Source: Monarcha castaneiventris obscurior | Lineage: Eukaryota; Chordata; Aves; Passeriformes; Monarchidae | Direction of reading: 5' to 3' | DNA: 64,000 nucleotides | Assembly: GCA_026261815.1 (NCBI GenBank) | Contig: JAMPIT010000417.1 | Location: forward strand, 5,923,501 to 5,987,500 | Shown: piece after piece, positions 1 through 12,872 of the stretch | Layout of the letters: each line of letters opens with the position of its first letter | How positions within the stretch are numbered: the first letter of the stretch is position 1 | The notes under the pieces: generated by a model | Seen by the model: only the letters and a program-made list of their open reading frames with translations | The model's database searches: none | What the model was told of the DNA's origin: nothing | Translations under genes and position numbers: made by a program

Positions 1-1117
1 CATTTTAGCTCCTCCAGTTGTCACACTGCCTAACAACAGCACAAGAAAAATCAGTCTAGAGACGAGGTACACATTCAATAATGGAGAAAGGAGTTAAATA
101 CTTCAGTGGTTTACTTAGGGTGCTGGCAGCTTTCCAACCATTGGCAGTTTTTTAATGAAGATGGGATGTTTAACAAAACAACAGTGATTAATGTGACAGA
201 GTCCTTTGTCCTGTGATCATCTGGAAAGCAGAGTGGTCTGGAAATTAGTCTACTGCAATAGACACTGCTGTCAGATGGTACCAGCCTGCAATGCTTCTGC
301 TACCACCACTCCCAAAATTATAGTCCATAGCTATACTCCTTGCATTTTATGTTGTTTTACTTCATTTAGAGGCTTGGTTTCCTCAGCTGAGGAAGCCCCT
401 GCTTCTAGGTCCAGCAATGACTTAGGACCTTTCTGATATGGGATCTCTGTCTCAGATTGCTCCCTGCAAACAGCCTCTCCCGGCTGTTTTTGTCTGCTTT
501 GGAGAAATGCCTGAAGTGAGAGACCTCAGTGCCTTTGTCCTGTGAGTGGGGTTCAGCATCACCACCTGCCTCAGCGTGGGGGGACAAATCTGGGAAAGCA
601 TGGGCAGGACTGAGGTTACATGTTCCAAGTGAAGGATTAGGAGCAAAGGGATTTGGGCAAATTCCACCCATTTCGACCTCCAGTAACGTCCTGAAAATGT
701 GGGATAACGAGGAGAGGCAATAGACCTCAAGGATACAATGAAATCCTTAACTGAGCTTCTACCTCCATGTCTGTTGGGAATGTTGGGAGAAGTTACCTGG
801 GGTGGTCATGGATTTATGGGGCCACAGAGCTTAAAGGAGTTCACACCTGGGTCCAGTAGTGCAGAAGGCTGGTACCTCGTATCCCCTGTCCCAGATTTTC
901 CTGTACCTCTCCAGGGTGTTTGGCATACAGGCAAGATTCAGAGGTGAGGCAGTGGTTTGCTGTACCGTTATAAAAGACTGCAGCTGCTTAAATGTGACCT
1001 AAATGCCTTCCAGATTATGCAGCCTGATGCTCTGTTTGAAAACCTAGAAGGTCGCTGTCTGCTGGGTCTTCCTCCCTCGAGTGAACCAGGGGCATGGATT
1101 GGCAACGAGTGAGAGAA

Positions 1118-1362
1118 CTCGTGTTCTGCGGCGGCCGTGGGGGAAAGCCGCAGCAGCAGCGGGTGTTGCAGACTGGCACCAAGGCAATCGGCCGCGGTGC
1201 GCGGCGAGCCCCCCGTGCGGCTGGCCCGGGCTCCCCCCGCTCCATCATCCATCGTCCGGGGCACGCAGCACCGCCGGGCACGGGCAGCCCGCAAGCCGCG
1301 GCACCCGGCTCCCCGCAGCCGCAATGGGTCTCCCCGCTCTGGGCAGCCCCTGTACCTTCGCT
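1118..1362. promoter_or_regulatory. Small CpG island, no assigned gene
   Basis: GC-rich, CpG-dense stretch inside ordinary DNA, with many CGG, GCG and CCG triplets. It would fit a weak promoter or first exon. I see no convincing splice donor on either strand and no recognisable protein; the open frames through it are low-complexity products of GC richness. It could be an alternative promoter for the SOCS1-like gene 17 kb downstream, or belong to a gene outside the window. Confidence 0.45.
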
Positions 1363-4300
1363 TTCCTGGAAAGCAGTTTTGTCTTCTTTACTGAGAAGAG
1401 CCCTGCTCTGGTAGAGGAAGGAGGGGCCTTGCCACCGCTTCGTGCAAAGGGGCCACTACTTGTGCTAATTTTTCTCATAAGAGTGGAACTAAAACAGCCT
1501 CTGCTCGCTCTAAACCACTAAAGGTGTTTGTTTGTTTGATTGTTTTTGTTTGTTTAGTTTAGGTTTTTTCCTGGGGGGAGCAGAGGAACAGGGCTGGGGG
1601 ATTTTTCTGTGTTGGTTTAGTCCTCCTGACCTTCTCTTTTTATGTTGTTGGGATTTTTTTTCCCTTCTTCTTAATGCTTTGCTGTTAGCACCTCCTAAAA
1701 GCAGGCTTTTAGCAAGTTTGGAGAGAGACCATCTTGAAAGGGGAGGAAAGGTCAAAAGGGAAAAACTACCTAAGACTGAATGGAGTCAAACATTGTACAT
1801 TTTGTATTATTTGCAGGTTGGACTTGCAGCACATCAGGAGGTGGTGGCAATCATCTCCTAGTCACCCCTCAAGCATCCTTCCATCCTCCTATCTGTACAA
1901 AATCTCATGCACTGCCTGCATCACCTCTCATCCCAGGGTACCCAGGTGTTCCCCTTGTTTTCTTCTCTCCCTTTCCTTCCCATTTAACCACCTCGCAGGA
2001 ACCCCTCAGGTTATGTCTGGGTCACTTGGTCAGCTACATTGTCAGGGCAGTTTCATAGCCTACTCACATCCCATCCAGAAAGCCAGCGTCCACACCAACA
2101 GCACATTTGGGTCTGGCTGGGGGCCCAGTAAGGCACTGAGATCCTAAGTAATTGGTCACTTGTGATGTGGAATTGGTGCTCCAGCCCCAGCTGAGCTTTC
2201 ATGCACAGGTCTGCTAAGCTGAAGGGCAAGTCAGTACTGATAGATCTAATGCATTCATCCATCTTCCCTCCTCTGTGCTGTCTATGTTCTTCTCCTTTGA
2301 TTTTTTTGTATCTCTTTTCCTTTCTTCTGCAGATTTTCAGTGTTTCATTATCTCCACTTCAGTTCTTTTCCCTCATCTTATTCTCCTCTCCCTTCCTCTG
2401 GAGTAATGTTTGCTCTTTGCTTTCCCAGAAAACCATCTTTATTCAGTAGTTTGCAGTGACCTGCCCCAAAACACCTTCTGCCCACACCTCCCAAACTGAT
2501 AGGAGAAAATAGGCAGACTGTGGCTCCTTCTACCTTATGCAAGCTGTAAGGACTCTGCACGCTGTGAAGAAGTGAAGCTGTTAGGGTGTTACTGGTTCTT
2601 GGGCTGCTGGATATCAACATATTGGAACTTACCAAAGACTTGGAGGTTGCTGAAGAAGAAGCAGAGAAACACCACAAAGTATAACTATGATCCAAAGGTA
2701 GAATGAACTCAGACCTACTGCTCTCAGCAGCAGGACTTCAGACAAAACTCTCTGGAAATGGTTCACTCTGTCAGCAGCTCTATCAATTAATGCTTTCATG
2801 TTTAATGTGGTTTAAAGTTTTAGCATTGGGGATAGTGAGGGTATATGTATCCATAGGCAGAGGAAAAAATGAGGGGTAGGATAAAACTTGTAAATCCTAA
2901 CAACAAATCCTGGCACCTTCTTGGGAGCTATTCGTTGTCATGCTGTCATCAGCATCCTGGGCATCTCAAAAACCATCTTTAAGATCGATCCAGCTTCCTT
3001 CAGAGATGCAACAGTGGGCAGTGTTCAAATTAGCCTGCCATTACACAAAGCCTTTCAGGCGGGTATCCTTGCACTGAAAGCAGTTGGGAAAAAAAATCAT
3101 CAATCCAGTGGTGAGAGGATGGGAAGTCTCTTGGTTCTAGGGAACTTGTGTTCTTTTTTCCTTAAGAAAACTACCTAAAGACGGGCTTTGTTTTTCATGT
3201 TAAACACATCCAGACTTGGTTTCAGGCTCACAGGAAAGAAATGCAGCACTAGCTAAGCCTGTGCTTGTACATGATGTGGTTGCCTTCTCCTCCTTCATGT
3301 CACAGGACACAAGCTATTTCAGCATCCTTGTGTTTTCCACCTATAATGAAGCCACCTCAGAGGTACCTTAATCCTGAACACATTTTGGACGCTGTGGGTC
3401 AAATCCGAGCTTTGGAAAATTGTGGTCAATGGTGTCATTATGACATGTCTCACCAGCTTTTATGGCTGAAGAGGATTGCTGCAATACACTTCAGCTGGAA
3501 CTGCTGCAAGGTCACGGTTTCAAGTGGATGAGAGAAATATCAGCAAGACCCGCAGACGATCTTAGAGCAGTGAGGCTGGATGTTAACTTTTCACAGGCAA
3601 AGATGAAGAAAAGGCAGAATTAGACCAGGCCATTTAACATTAAGGCAAGGTGGCTGGAAGAGTCTGTGAAGTCACCCAATGAATGTTATAAATATCCACA
3701 GAGGGAAACAGACTCCCTACTAGGCAACTGTAAAGCAAACCACAGGATATTTTTGAAGCTGCCATCCAAAAATACAAAGAAAAGTGTGACAAGCCTACTT
3801 AAAAACCAAAAATGGAACAGATGAGCACTTCATCCCTGCTGTGATTTAGAGCTCCAGCGGCAGGTCCTCCCACTGAAGCCTCTCTGAAAGAGAATGAAGT
3901 CCTTTGCCCAGATTCTTATGGAAGTTCAGAAATTCTTCTGTGGTCAGCAACATCTTCATGCTTGGTTGAAAGAAAAAACAAGAACTGATGTCTCAACACT
4001 CAGTGGAACTTCTGGCAAGGCTGAGGATCAGATTCAGCGGTGTGTTTCTGACTGCTTTACGCTCCCTAGCAATGCCAAGCAGCTGTAAAGCTTTTAGTCT
4101 GCTGCTCAAGCTGGAATTACAGCTGCTTTGCATCACTAGGCTGGTACAGGGCAGCCAGAGCACTTCTGCGTTTGGGGTTTGCATAGAGCTTTTTCAACAG
4201 GGCAATTCACCTGGTGTGCACACACCAGGGAATGTGTGCGGCAGGCTCGGCAGCATCTAGAGAAAATATATAGGTGAGTGAGAGCTCTGAGGACATGATC

Positions 4301-4680
4301 AAATCATTGCCTCATTACAGGCTAGGCCTTTAAACTGTGAGGTTTGTACTGAATTCCAAAGTTTATCTTTTCTTCTGTTACATTTATTCTCTCTGAGCAG
4401 CAATACGGTATGCACCATGCGGTGCACTATTAATATTTCGTATCATAACATTTCTTTGCATTTGTAATTTTGTACATGATTTCCAGTATTTTAATTTGAC
4501 CCACCAAGGCAACAGCGTGCGTTTTGGGGCACGCTCCTTAAGTGCGTATTACCCTGCCACACACGCCGTGCTTCCAGGGTGCCCGGTGTCCTTCTGAGAG
4601 CTCCTGCAGCGCCCGAGAGGAGCCTGGAGAACTCTGCCAGGGAAAGTCGGCGCAGGCTCTCTGTTTTCCGCTGGTGTAAA
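1363..4680. other. Intergenic DNA without recognisable genes
   Basis: T-rich and C/T-rich low-complexity DNA (for example a GTTT-type run at about 1523-1568) and otherwise unremarkable sequence. No exon-like frame with convincing splice sites was found. One notable hairpin lies at 4210-4229 and is listed separately. Confidence 0.5.
4210..4229. repeat. Perfect 9-bp inverted repeat with 2-nt loop
   Basis: Arms CCTGGTGTG (4210-4218) and CACACCAGG (4221-4229) are exact reverse complements separated by CA. It lies about 500 bp upstream of the CpG island proposed as the SOCS1-like promoter. No specific binding factor is assigned. Confidence 0.7.
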
Positions 4681-4699
4681 GAGCCCTCTCTGTTCCCCC

Positions 4700-5700
4700 T
4701 CGGCCCTGGACACTGCCCCAGGGCTCCGATGCCGCAGCCCCACGCCGCAGGGCAGCCGATGGTGGCCGGGAGGAGGGGCAGGAGCCCGGACCGGCCGCCG
4801 CCTCCCCGGGGCGACACGTGGCTCCGGCGGGTCCCGGGGCTGGCGGATGCTGCGGTGCCGTGCCGGTGGGGTTCCTCTGCCGGTCTGCAGCGGAGGGGCT
4901 TTCACAGCATCTTTCTTTTCCCCCTTTCCTTTTTTCCTCTCTCTCCCTCCTATCCGACCAAGTTTTCTTTAAAAAAACCCCAAACTTTTTTTCTTCTTTA
5001 CTTTTTTTTTTTTTTCCCCTTGCAAGAGCCACGCCGTGGAAAGACGGGGTGGTGGAGGAGGGAGAAACCCCTCCCCTTCCCCTCCCCCGTGTCTCCTTCC
5101 TCGGAAAAGAAACACTTGGGGGGTTTCCTCCCCTCCTACCCTTCCTCTCCCGTCTGTGCCGCTCCGCTCCCCGGAGCCGAAGCCGCCGCCGCGGCGCCCG
5201 CCCGCCCCGCGGCCGAGGAGGGCCCGGCGGAGCAGCCGCGCCGCCCCCGGTAAGCCGCGCACCGGCCCCTTTGTGAGCGGAGGGGCCGGGGGGGGATGCG
5301 GAGCGGGGAGCGGGGCCGCCTGCGTTTGGCTTCGGGGCGGGAGAGCGGCGGGGGCCGGGCCGGGCAGCGCCGCTGCTCCCCCGGCACTGAGCGCTCGCTC
5401 GCCCCGGAGGCAGCGCCGCCCGCCCGTGGCCCCGGCGGTGCCGAGAGTAAGTTGTGCTGCGTTAACTGGAAACGGCCTTTTTGGGGGGCGGGCTGCGAGG
5501 AGTGTCTGTCTGTCCGTCTGCCTGTCTGCTCCGGTCCCCCCTTGGCTTACGAGGGGTGCAGCCCCGCTGGTTTGGCTCCTGCGGGCGTTGGGGCCGTTGT
5601 TGGCTGGGAAGAAGGAGCGCGTTGGGGCTTGGGGGGCTTTCCCGAGGAGTCGGGGGGGATTCGGGGTGCTGGCATCTCACTGCCGGCCTTGAAGGGAGCC
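4700..5700 (+). promoter_or_regulatory. CpG island, probable SOCS1-like promoter and leader
   Basis: About 1 kb of CpG-dense DNA. Its left part is pyrimidine-rich on the plus strand (about 4910-5165). Its right part is G-rich, with runs such as those at 5280-5320 that could form G-quadruplexes. Two good plus-strand donors are visible: CG|GTAAGC after 5249 and AGA|GTAAGT after 5446. The next coding exon on this strand begins at an acceptor at 18484/18485 and encodes a SOCS protein. SOCS genes commonly have a non-coding CpG-island first exon, so this is the likely promoter. The transcription start and the link across 13 kb are inferred. Confidence 0.55.
4910..5165 (+). repeat. Pyrimidine-rich low-complexity tract
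   Basis: Long C/T-rich runs on the plus strand, broken by a short A/C run near 4971-4987 and a purine-rich patch near 5036-5070. The tract falls in the presumed promoter or leader. Such tracts can form triplex DNA or bind GAGA-type factors, but nothing here proves either. Confidence 0.6.
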
Positions 5701-8224
5701 ATGTGTTGTGCTGGGAGTAGCCTGGGAGGCTCCGTGGGGACTGTCCTGCTGTCAAGGTGTTCTTCACAGCGTCAGGGTAGGGAGATGCTTCTTTTAAAGT
5801 GAAACTTGCGAATTATGTAATGTCCTAGATGGGTCTGCAGGGAAGCAGCCGCGCAGGTCCGGGTAACTTCGTCTTCACACCGCTTCTTTCACATAAAGCA
5901 CTGGAGGAGCGGTGCTCAGAGTGTTACGCTTAGCTAAGGAAAGGGGAGCTGCCTGCCAGAAGTGAAGGCGTTACAGGGAAGCCGGGGTGACTGAACCAGG
6001 GGTGCACATGCTCGTTTGGGGTTGCCTTGAAAGGCAGAGAAACTGGCCCTCCTCCAGAGCTGGCACAGTCAGAACGCAGCCTCTCACCTGCCGTTTCTCA
6101 GAAGATCAGTGCTGCGCACCCATGAAAAGCCTCATCGCAAAGGTTATCGCTAAATCCTCCTTCTTTATGCAATCTGAGTCATGGTGCTCACAGCCATGCA
6201 GGATCCGCTACTCACTTTTTCCCACAAACGCACGCGCTGTTACTGAGAATTTTGGAATGGTTACCACGTAAAACCTCAGCTCATGCTACTCTTAGGATTC
6301 TTTTTTTTCCTTTTTTGAAAATTTAGTTTAAGTGTATATTCCTTGCTGCTTAGTAGAAGTTTGGAAACAGGATCTGGATGAACCCCAGAGGTAACTGAGA
6401 GGAACTCAAGAATGCTAACTTAGTGTCCCTGGCTTTTTTCTTCTCCTGCATGGTGAAGAAGGGGGATGTGGCTTGACCATTGTTCTGGAAAGTTGAGGGT
6501 AAAGGGTATTGTTAGCAAGCTGCTATTTAGAACTGTGTGGTCCAGACAGTGCCATTTACTAGTTCTAGTCCTTGCAGCTCTCAGAGAACTTAAATAAAAA
6601 ACCCAGTCACATGTTGACCACACTCAAGTATGTAAAATGGGATGGAATCAGAAACAACTAGTTTCCTGATGTTTAATTCTCTATTTACTGTCCTTAAGAA
6701 GGTATGCAAGCATATCTTCTTTCTCCAAACAATTGCAACTGCAGTTCAGATGCTGTGTGAATGTCAAATGGCCTATTCAGTCATAGCAGGGCAATGGTCA
6801 TGTGCTTAAAAAATATGCACATGCACAGAAGTTTGTGAGACTGAGGCTGTATTATCACATAATGTTGCTCTTGGTTGAATCAAGTTACCACGAAATGTGG
6901 CCAGTTGCTGCAGATGAAGCCAAGCTTTGTTTCTGTGTTCATGAGTGATTCTGCTGGGTATGTGATTTAAAACATAGTTGTTGAAGTATGAATTCTTGTT
7001 CCCTCCAGAGGGGAAGGCTCTTGGGCACAAACCCTCAGGATTACTGGGATGCCAACCTCCCACACAGGTTCCCATCTTTTCCCGAGTTAGACTGGGATCT
7101 GGGCCTTTGTTATTTCTGTGCTTCTTGTTAATGTTCGGTATGTTGTATGTCGGTTAATAACCTGGATTGCTTATCACTTTCTTAAATGTAGTGGGGTTGA
7201 GTGGCAGGGGTTTTCCATAAGATTGTGTTGGAAGGCACAGGTAAACTTTGCTGGGGTCTCCAAAAACAGGCAGAGAGGAGCATTGGGGAGAGGCTGAGCT
7301 TCTTCAGATCCTCCCAGGTGTGTGTCTCTGTCCCCGCCGTGCCTGCTCAGAGAGGGCCAAATTCAGTTTCCAGATGACAGCTTCAAACATGCAGCCAGTG
7401 CCTCTTACCCTGCTCAGCCCAGCTGGGATTTCTGTGCAGTTGGTGGTCGGTTTGCGCAAGGATAGCTCTGGAGTTGGGTGGTGTAAGTTCTTAATTGTTG
7501 TCACTAATACTGCGGTTGCACTGCTGAGAAACAAAGGAGAAAATGTGCCTTTGGAGCTGAGTTTTTTCCCTTGTTTCTCTTTTTCTCTGTCCCCACTGGG
7601 AATGTTTTGCTCTTTTCTCCTAGTCTATCCCTGCAGCTCCTTGCCACCCCTCTCTCCCCCTGCCACCCACAGGCTTCTCTGTCCTGATTTCTCCGGCTTT
7701 GGTTTGGTCAGCAATAAAGAGATAGTGCCAATATTTAAATATGACATCATTTGGGTCGGGTTGATACTGTGGTTAGATTAATAAAAGCTGTGGGGAGGTG
7801 GTGTGTTCCTGAGCTGTTATTCCAGGCCGCTGCAGACCTCAGCTAGTGGTGCTTGCCAAGAGCTTGCAAGATGGGAGAGGAGGGCACGTGCATCTCTGCA
7901 ACTTAAAATGTGGATGGTGTGAGAGCTGAGTATGCCATACAGGGATGATATCTTTTTACAGAGTGAAGGTGTTAAGTGTGTGTCTCATTAGGAGGCATAT
8001 TTATTTAAAATAATGCCAGTAAATGCTACATTATTTAAATCCTTGATTACATGTAAGTAGAGGCAGAAGGCAGGTACAATAGCAACTTTTATAACCCCTT
8101 TTATCCTGTCAGTCTACTTCATTATGACCTGCTCTTCTGGTCTGCATTTGTGCATATCCTGCATCCTTCTACCTCAGTAAGGTATTTATTAGCACAGCAT
8201 TTTGCTGAAATCAGTCTCAACCTT

Positions 8225-8242
8225 AAAAAAAAAAAAAAAAAA
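8225..8242. repeat. Poly(A) run of 18
   Basis: Uninterrupted A homopolymer. No retroposed body is recognisable upstream, so it is listed only as a simple repeat. Confidence 0.9.
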
Positions 8243-9689
8243 GATGCAGTGCTGTTTGATGTAGCAGGATTTGGTGACTTTGTGTTAGTGAGTGATCAGA
8301 ATGACGAATAAAATTCTTCCTTCCCCTCGCCCCTGACCAAGTTAAGATTTAGAAGTGAGAGGTGTAGAAAATCGCACTTTTTAAACTTCTGGAAATCAAT
8401 GCTTTTGTTCAATAGGTATTTAATGTTATAAAAACGTAAATTCAGTTTTAGTAGAATGGCAAAATGCTAGTTTGTGTTGTCTTTGGAGACTTTAGAGCTG
8501 CCCCTTATTTTCATCCTCTTCAGTGGAGAAATGAAAAGGCCTGTGCACACTTCACAGGAAATGAGTGTCTGATACAGGCTTGCAGGCTGCACATTTCCAA
8601 GAACTGCTCTCAAGGTATTTGATAATGCACATTCTCTCTGCCTTCTCCTTTCCTGCTCCTCCTGCACTTTGTGTGCTTCTGCTTGTTCGCAAACACATGC
8701 AAAGCTGAGGGGAAGAACCAAATGGTGCTACTATTAAGTTTGCAGCTGGGCTCCTTTAGCTTTTTACTAGAGCAGTGGCTGGCAAAATGGGGTTAAGCTG
8801 GCAGCATTTGGTTGCCTTTGTTGCAGAGGGTTTTTGTCCTTCCCTTCACTCCGTGCAAATGCTGAAGAAAAATTTTGACTTCACATTGTGACTTGTGCAA
8901 CAAGGGAATTTTTGTGTGCATGTGATTTTGCAGTTCAGAAACAGTTTGGATCTACTTTCATACTTCTTCAGTAGCAAAGTTTATTTGGAAACTTAGGCTA
9001 AAGCTAAGAAAATGCGTGTGGCTGTTAGCAGTTGGAAAGCGCCAGAGATTTGCAATCTGAACTGTGTAGCTTCTGCACATCCTGCTGAAGGTGCCTTGCT
9101 GAAGCTAAGTTTGCCTTTGTTGGCACACTAGTGGTGATGAGCACAGGTTTGATTGTGCAGGAATGGTTTGTTTATGCTTTTTGACAGACCAGTGGTGTTG
9201 TTCTTTGTCCATATTTTAGTTCTTCCTTGTTTTCTGGTGAGATTTTGTGGTGTGGAAGGAGGGAAGTTGGAGCTGGAGAAACATGTACTGCTTTAGCAGT
9301 AAACACTGAAATCTGCCATTTGTGTAGGGTGCACGCTGATATTCAAGTCAGCACATCCAAAGAAGACAGCACATCTTTTAGTCATAAAAGAATGAGGAAA
9401 ACATGGGCAGAGCTAATTTTAACTCTGCAGCAGGTCTATAGTTGATTCCTCATATTGACTTCATATACCCTCGTTTACTACTTCAGTTTTACACAAAGGT
9501 CATTTATGCCTTGTGTTGGGCTCCCCTTAGTGTTATGTCAGGTTTGAATGGTTAAGAGGTGTCTTTAAAAGGTATTGCTAAAAAACCCAGCCCTTTGCTG
9601 CTGGATTCCTCTGCCTAAGATCTGCTAAAGCATGACATGGTGGGTACAGCACAGAAACAAAGCAAAGACATTTGAGAAAGAAAAGAAAT

Positions 9690-10060
9690 GAGACTCCTTA
9701 GATCAGCTCTCTCACTTTCCCCAGTCTACATAATTGGAGTTTTTCCTTTTATGAGTTTTAAAATTAGTTACTATTCAGTCTTGGTCACCTTTGAACTTCC
9801 TCTCATCTGGTTTTCTGAAAGAATAGAAAAAGAATGTCCTGATTGTACTGTATCTTTCTCTGGCATCCCATTGTATATATATCTGCTCTCTAAACTGAGC
9901 ATGAAATTTCTCCAGTCTCTCTCTACAGTTACGTGTTGCTTCTTATTACCCATCTTTAGGCCTATCCCCTTTGTTTCAGCTCTGTGTATTTTTATTTCAG
10001 GTGACTAGAACTGACTGTATTCTCTCAGGTGGTGACATTTCTGTTATGTTCCCACCCATC
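9690..10060 (-). mobile_element. Possible ancient CR1-like LINE fragment
   Basis: On the plus strand the stretch around 9990-10035 (ending in a phrase like 'GACTAGAACTGACTGTATTCTCTCAGGTGGTG') recalls the reverse complement of the CR1 reverse-transcriptase end, where consensus elements read as 'ccagaactg-acacagtactccaggtgtggtctcac'. T-rich DNA precedes it as in similar relics. The match is weak and interrupted, so the element boundaries are approximate. Confidence 0.35.
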
Positions 10061-12848
10061 CATTTTGCACCCTCACGCTCCCGCTTGCTTGTGGGTTTTT
10101 TTAATGACTGCTTTTGCATTCGGAGCTGGAGCTTTCCTTAATGAACCCTCAGCGCTGTTACTCAGCTCATTGGTCAGCTGCGCCACTTAATTTATTGCTC
10201 TTGAAAATACAGACCCGACTGGTTTTCCTACAAGCCTGTGTGCATTTGCATGTGTCAGGACAGAGTCTTGCCTGATCTCCTGCTGCTTTCCTGCTGATGA
10301 ATTTTGAGTGACCTCTGACTTCTCTGTCCTGCAGTGAGTGAAGTGATTTTGTCACTGTTTACCCTGGAAAGGTGATGGAGAGGGCCTGCCGCGTTTTGAG
10401 CTGGCTGCCTAGATTTAAGTAACATGAGGCTGTAAGCTGCCTGCTGGGGGGCAGGGTTAGACCTCGGGGGTTTGAGGTGTGAGTAATGACAGCTTGAAGA
10501 TAGGGAGAGACAATTGAAGGAAGAGACCTGAGTCAGCACGTGAGTTTGCACAGTCGGGGGGAGGGAGATGCTTGCATAAGAGGTGGGGGAGCCTTTGGGC
10601 TGTTTGTACCCACCAACCTGTTGAGGAGTGAGGTGGGGTGCTCTGCAAAGTGGGCTGAGTTAAACCAGGGGGAAGATGCAGCGGCTGGGAGGGTGGCAGA
10701 GAGGTGACCAGATGCGCAGGGGCTAAAATGCCTTGGTTTTCTCTGGCCACCCCTCTTCCACCTCCCATTCACCCTGTGGCCTGACTGCTCCATGTCTCGT
10801 GCCCATCTGCTGTGCTGGTCCTGGGGTGCTCCTGGCTCCTTAGCTTGTGCACCATGTCTCACTTTTTGACTTGCTTCTGGTATGGGGGCTTTGGGGAAGC
10901 ACAAAGTGTGTCCTGTCATCTGTTGCTTCTTCAGGTACCATCTGCCTGATGGGGAACTCTGCCTGGGGATTGGCTCTCCCCCACACTAGGTAGCCTTGTG
11001 CTGCTCCTGCCTTAGCAGCACATGTCAAAAAAAGTTCCTTCCAATACTTGCAGCCTTCTGGCAATTGGTAGTGCAGCTGATTTGATTGAGAGAGCACCTC
11101 TCTTTGTATCTCAACCATCCATTTCCAATTCAAAATCTCTGGGTATAGTCCAATGTGCTCAGCTGCCTTTCTGCTTTTATGTCACTTCTCCTCATCTTTT
11201 CTGATAGAGCACCCTCTTTTTTCCCTTCAGGTTAATCAGCATTAAATACTGGGGAAGCTCCTTAATGTCCTGTGCAAGAAAAAACTAGTACCTGCTTGCA
11301 CGTGTACCTTTTCTGCAATTTTCCTGTCCCCACTAGCTGGTATCCCGCTCGACTAAATGATTCCCCCAGAGGTTTTCTGTTTTTGATAAACTGAAAATGC
11401 CATATGTTTTCTGGGTTTTGTTTTGTTTATCTTGGCCACCTACTGTCCCAGTTTCATGACAGCCATCCTCATAGAAATTTGTTCCCTACCATCAGTAATT
11501 TATATTCCTTTATATTGGCTCCTCCTGGATTAATTTTTCATCTTCTGAAGGATTATTGGGGTTGTAGAAAGATTTGGACAAGGGCTCTGGTTTTGTAGTG
11601 TGTGTGTTTGATGTCTCTGATTCACAGCAGAGGCCCTTGTAAGCTGTTGCACCTACATCTAATACCTGCAGTGTGACCTGTGTTGTCCCCCAAACCTGTC
11701 CTCTTAGCCAGGCAGCATCTCTGTGCCATCATTTGTGGGAGGTCTGCATGCTCTGTCACTTTAAGATTTCCTAAATAACGTTTAATGACTTAATTTTTTA
11801 AAAAAATTCTTTTTACTTTTGACTCTCAGGACTAGTTTCTTTATTTTGTGTGTTGGAAATCCCCCACTATAAAACTTAGTGTTGTGGTGTGTCTGTGCTT
11901 TCTGACCCTTGCCCTTTCCTCTGAAAGCACAGTAACTAGTGCTGCATAATGGCTCCTCACATCTTTTGAAGCTGGTCCTTCTGAAGAGTCAAGGCAGGGT
12001 GTCTCCCTTGTCCCCCCGGTGCTGGTGTTGGTTAATCACTTGGGACTCTTCTCGAGCAGCGTAGTTCTGGTAAGGATACTGAACCCGTTTTAGCTGCAGG
12101 CACTGCTCATTTCTCAGAGTTAGCTGCTTCTTTGAATTCCTTTCCGGCTCACTGTGATGATTTTGATAAAAAGCCATGGTCACAGGGACTGCTGATGGCC
12201 TTTGTGTCTCAGGATTTACTCATTTCCTCAAACAGGGCTCTGGAACAACTGAAAAAAGTGAGTTTAGTAGAGAGAGGCAGAAGAAATGTACCTGTGCCGC
12301 TGGTCTGCGGGTGGGGGGAGCTGGTAATGCTGAGGTGCCATGATGGGTGGAGGCAGCCCTGGGCATCACTACCCCCTTCCCACTGATCCCCCTCTCAGCA
12401 GGGAGATGGGACAGAGCATTTCAGGTAGGGAGACATGAGGGACTGCTGTTATCTTGGCTTCTTTCTTGTTCCTCATTGTGCCCTCTCTCTGTCTCCTTGT
12501 TTGTGCCCCTAAAGTGGGGAGAGCTGCAGCCACCTTTTCAGGGGCTGCTTCCCAAGCCGATGTGTTGGGTGGAGGGAGGGAAGGCAAGGCAGCAGTACAG
12601 ACTCTGTGTTCCCTGGCCGAGCACAGGGCTGAGGTTTTGTGTAGCTGTGCAGCACTGACATTCACAGGAATGGCTGCTCACTGTGAAACTGCAAAGGTCA
12701 GGAGCAACGCGACCGGGCTTCCCTCACTTACCAAAAATGCTGTTGGCCAGAGGCAAGCAACAACTCTCTTTGCTTAAGCCATGGCAGGATAGTCTCAGCT
12801 GCAGCTTTGGAACTTAGTAGTAACTCCTCCTGATTTCCTTTTTCTTGC

Positions 12849-12872
12849 TTTTTTTTTTTTTTTTTTTTTTTT
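12849..12872. repeat. Poly(T) run of 24
   Basis: Uninterrupted T homopolymer inside the probable first intron of the SOCS1-like gene. No recognisable element is attached. Confidence 0.9.

Noticed and set aside
4538..5692. Several long frames on both strands across the 4.7-5.7 kb CpG island
   Set aside because: They reflect scarcity of stop codons in GC-rich DNA; the peptides are low complexity and lack motifs.
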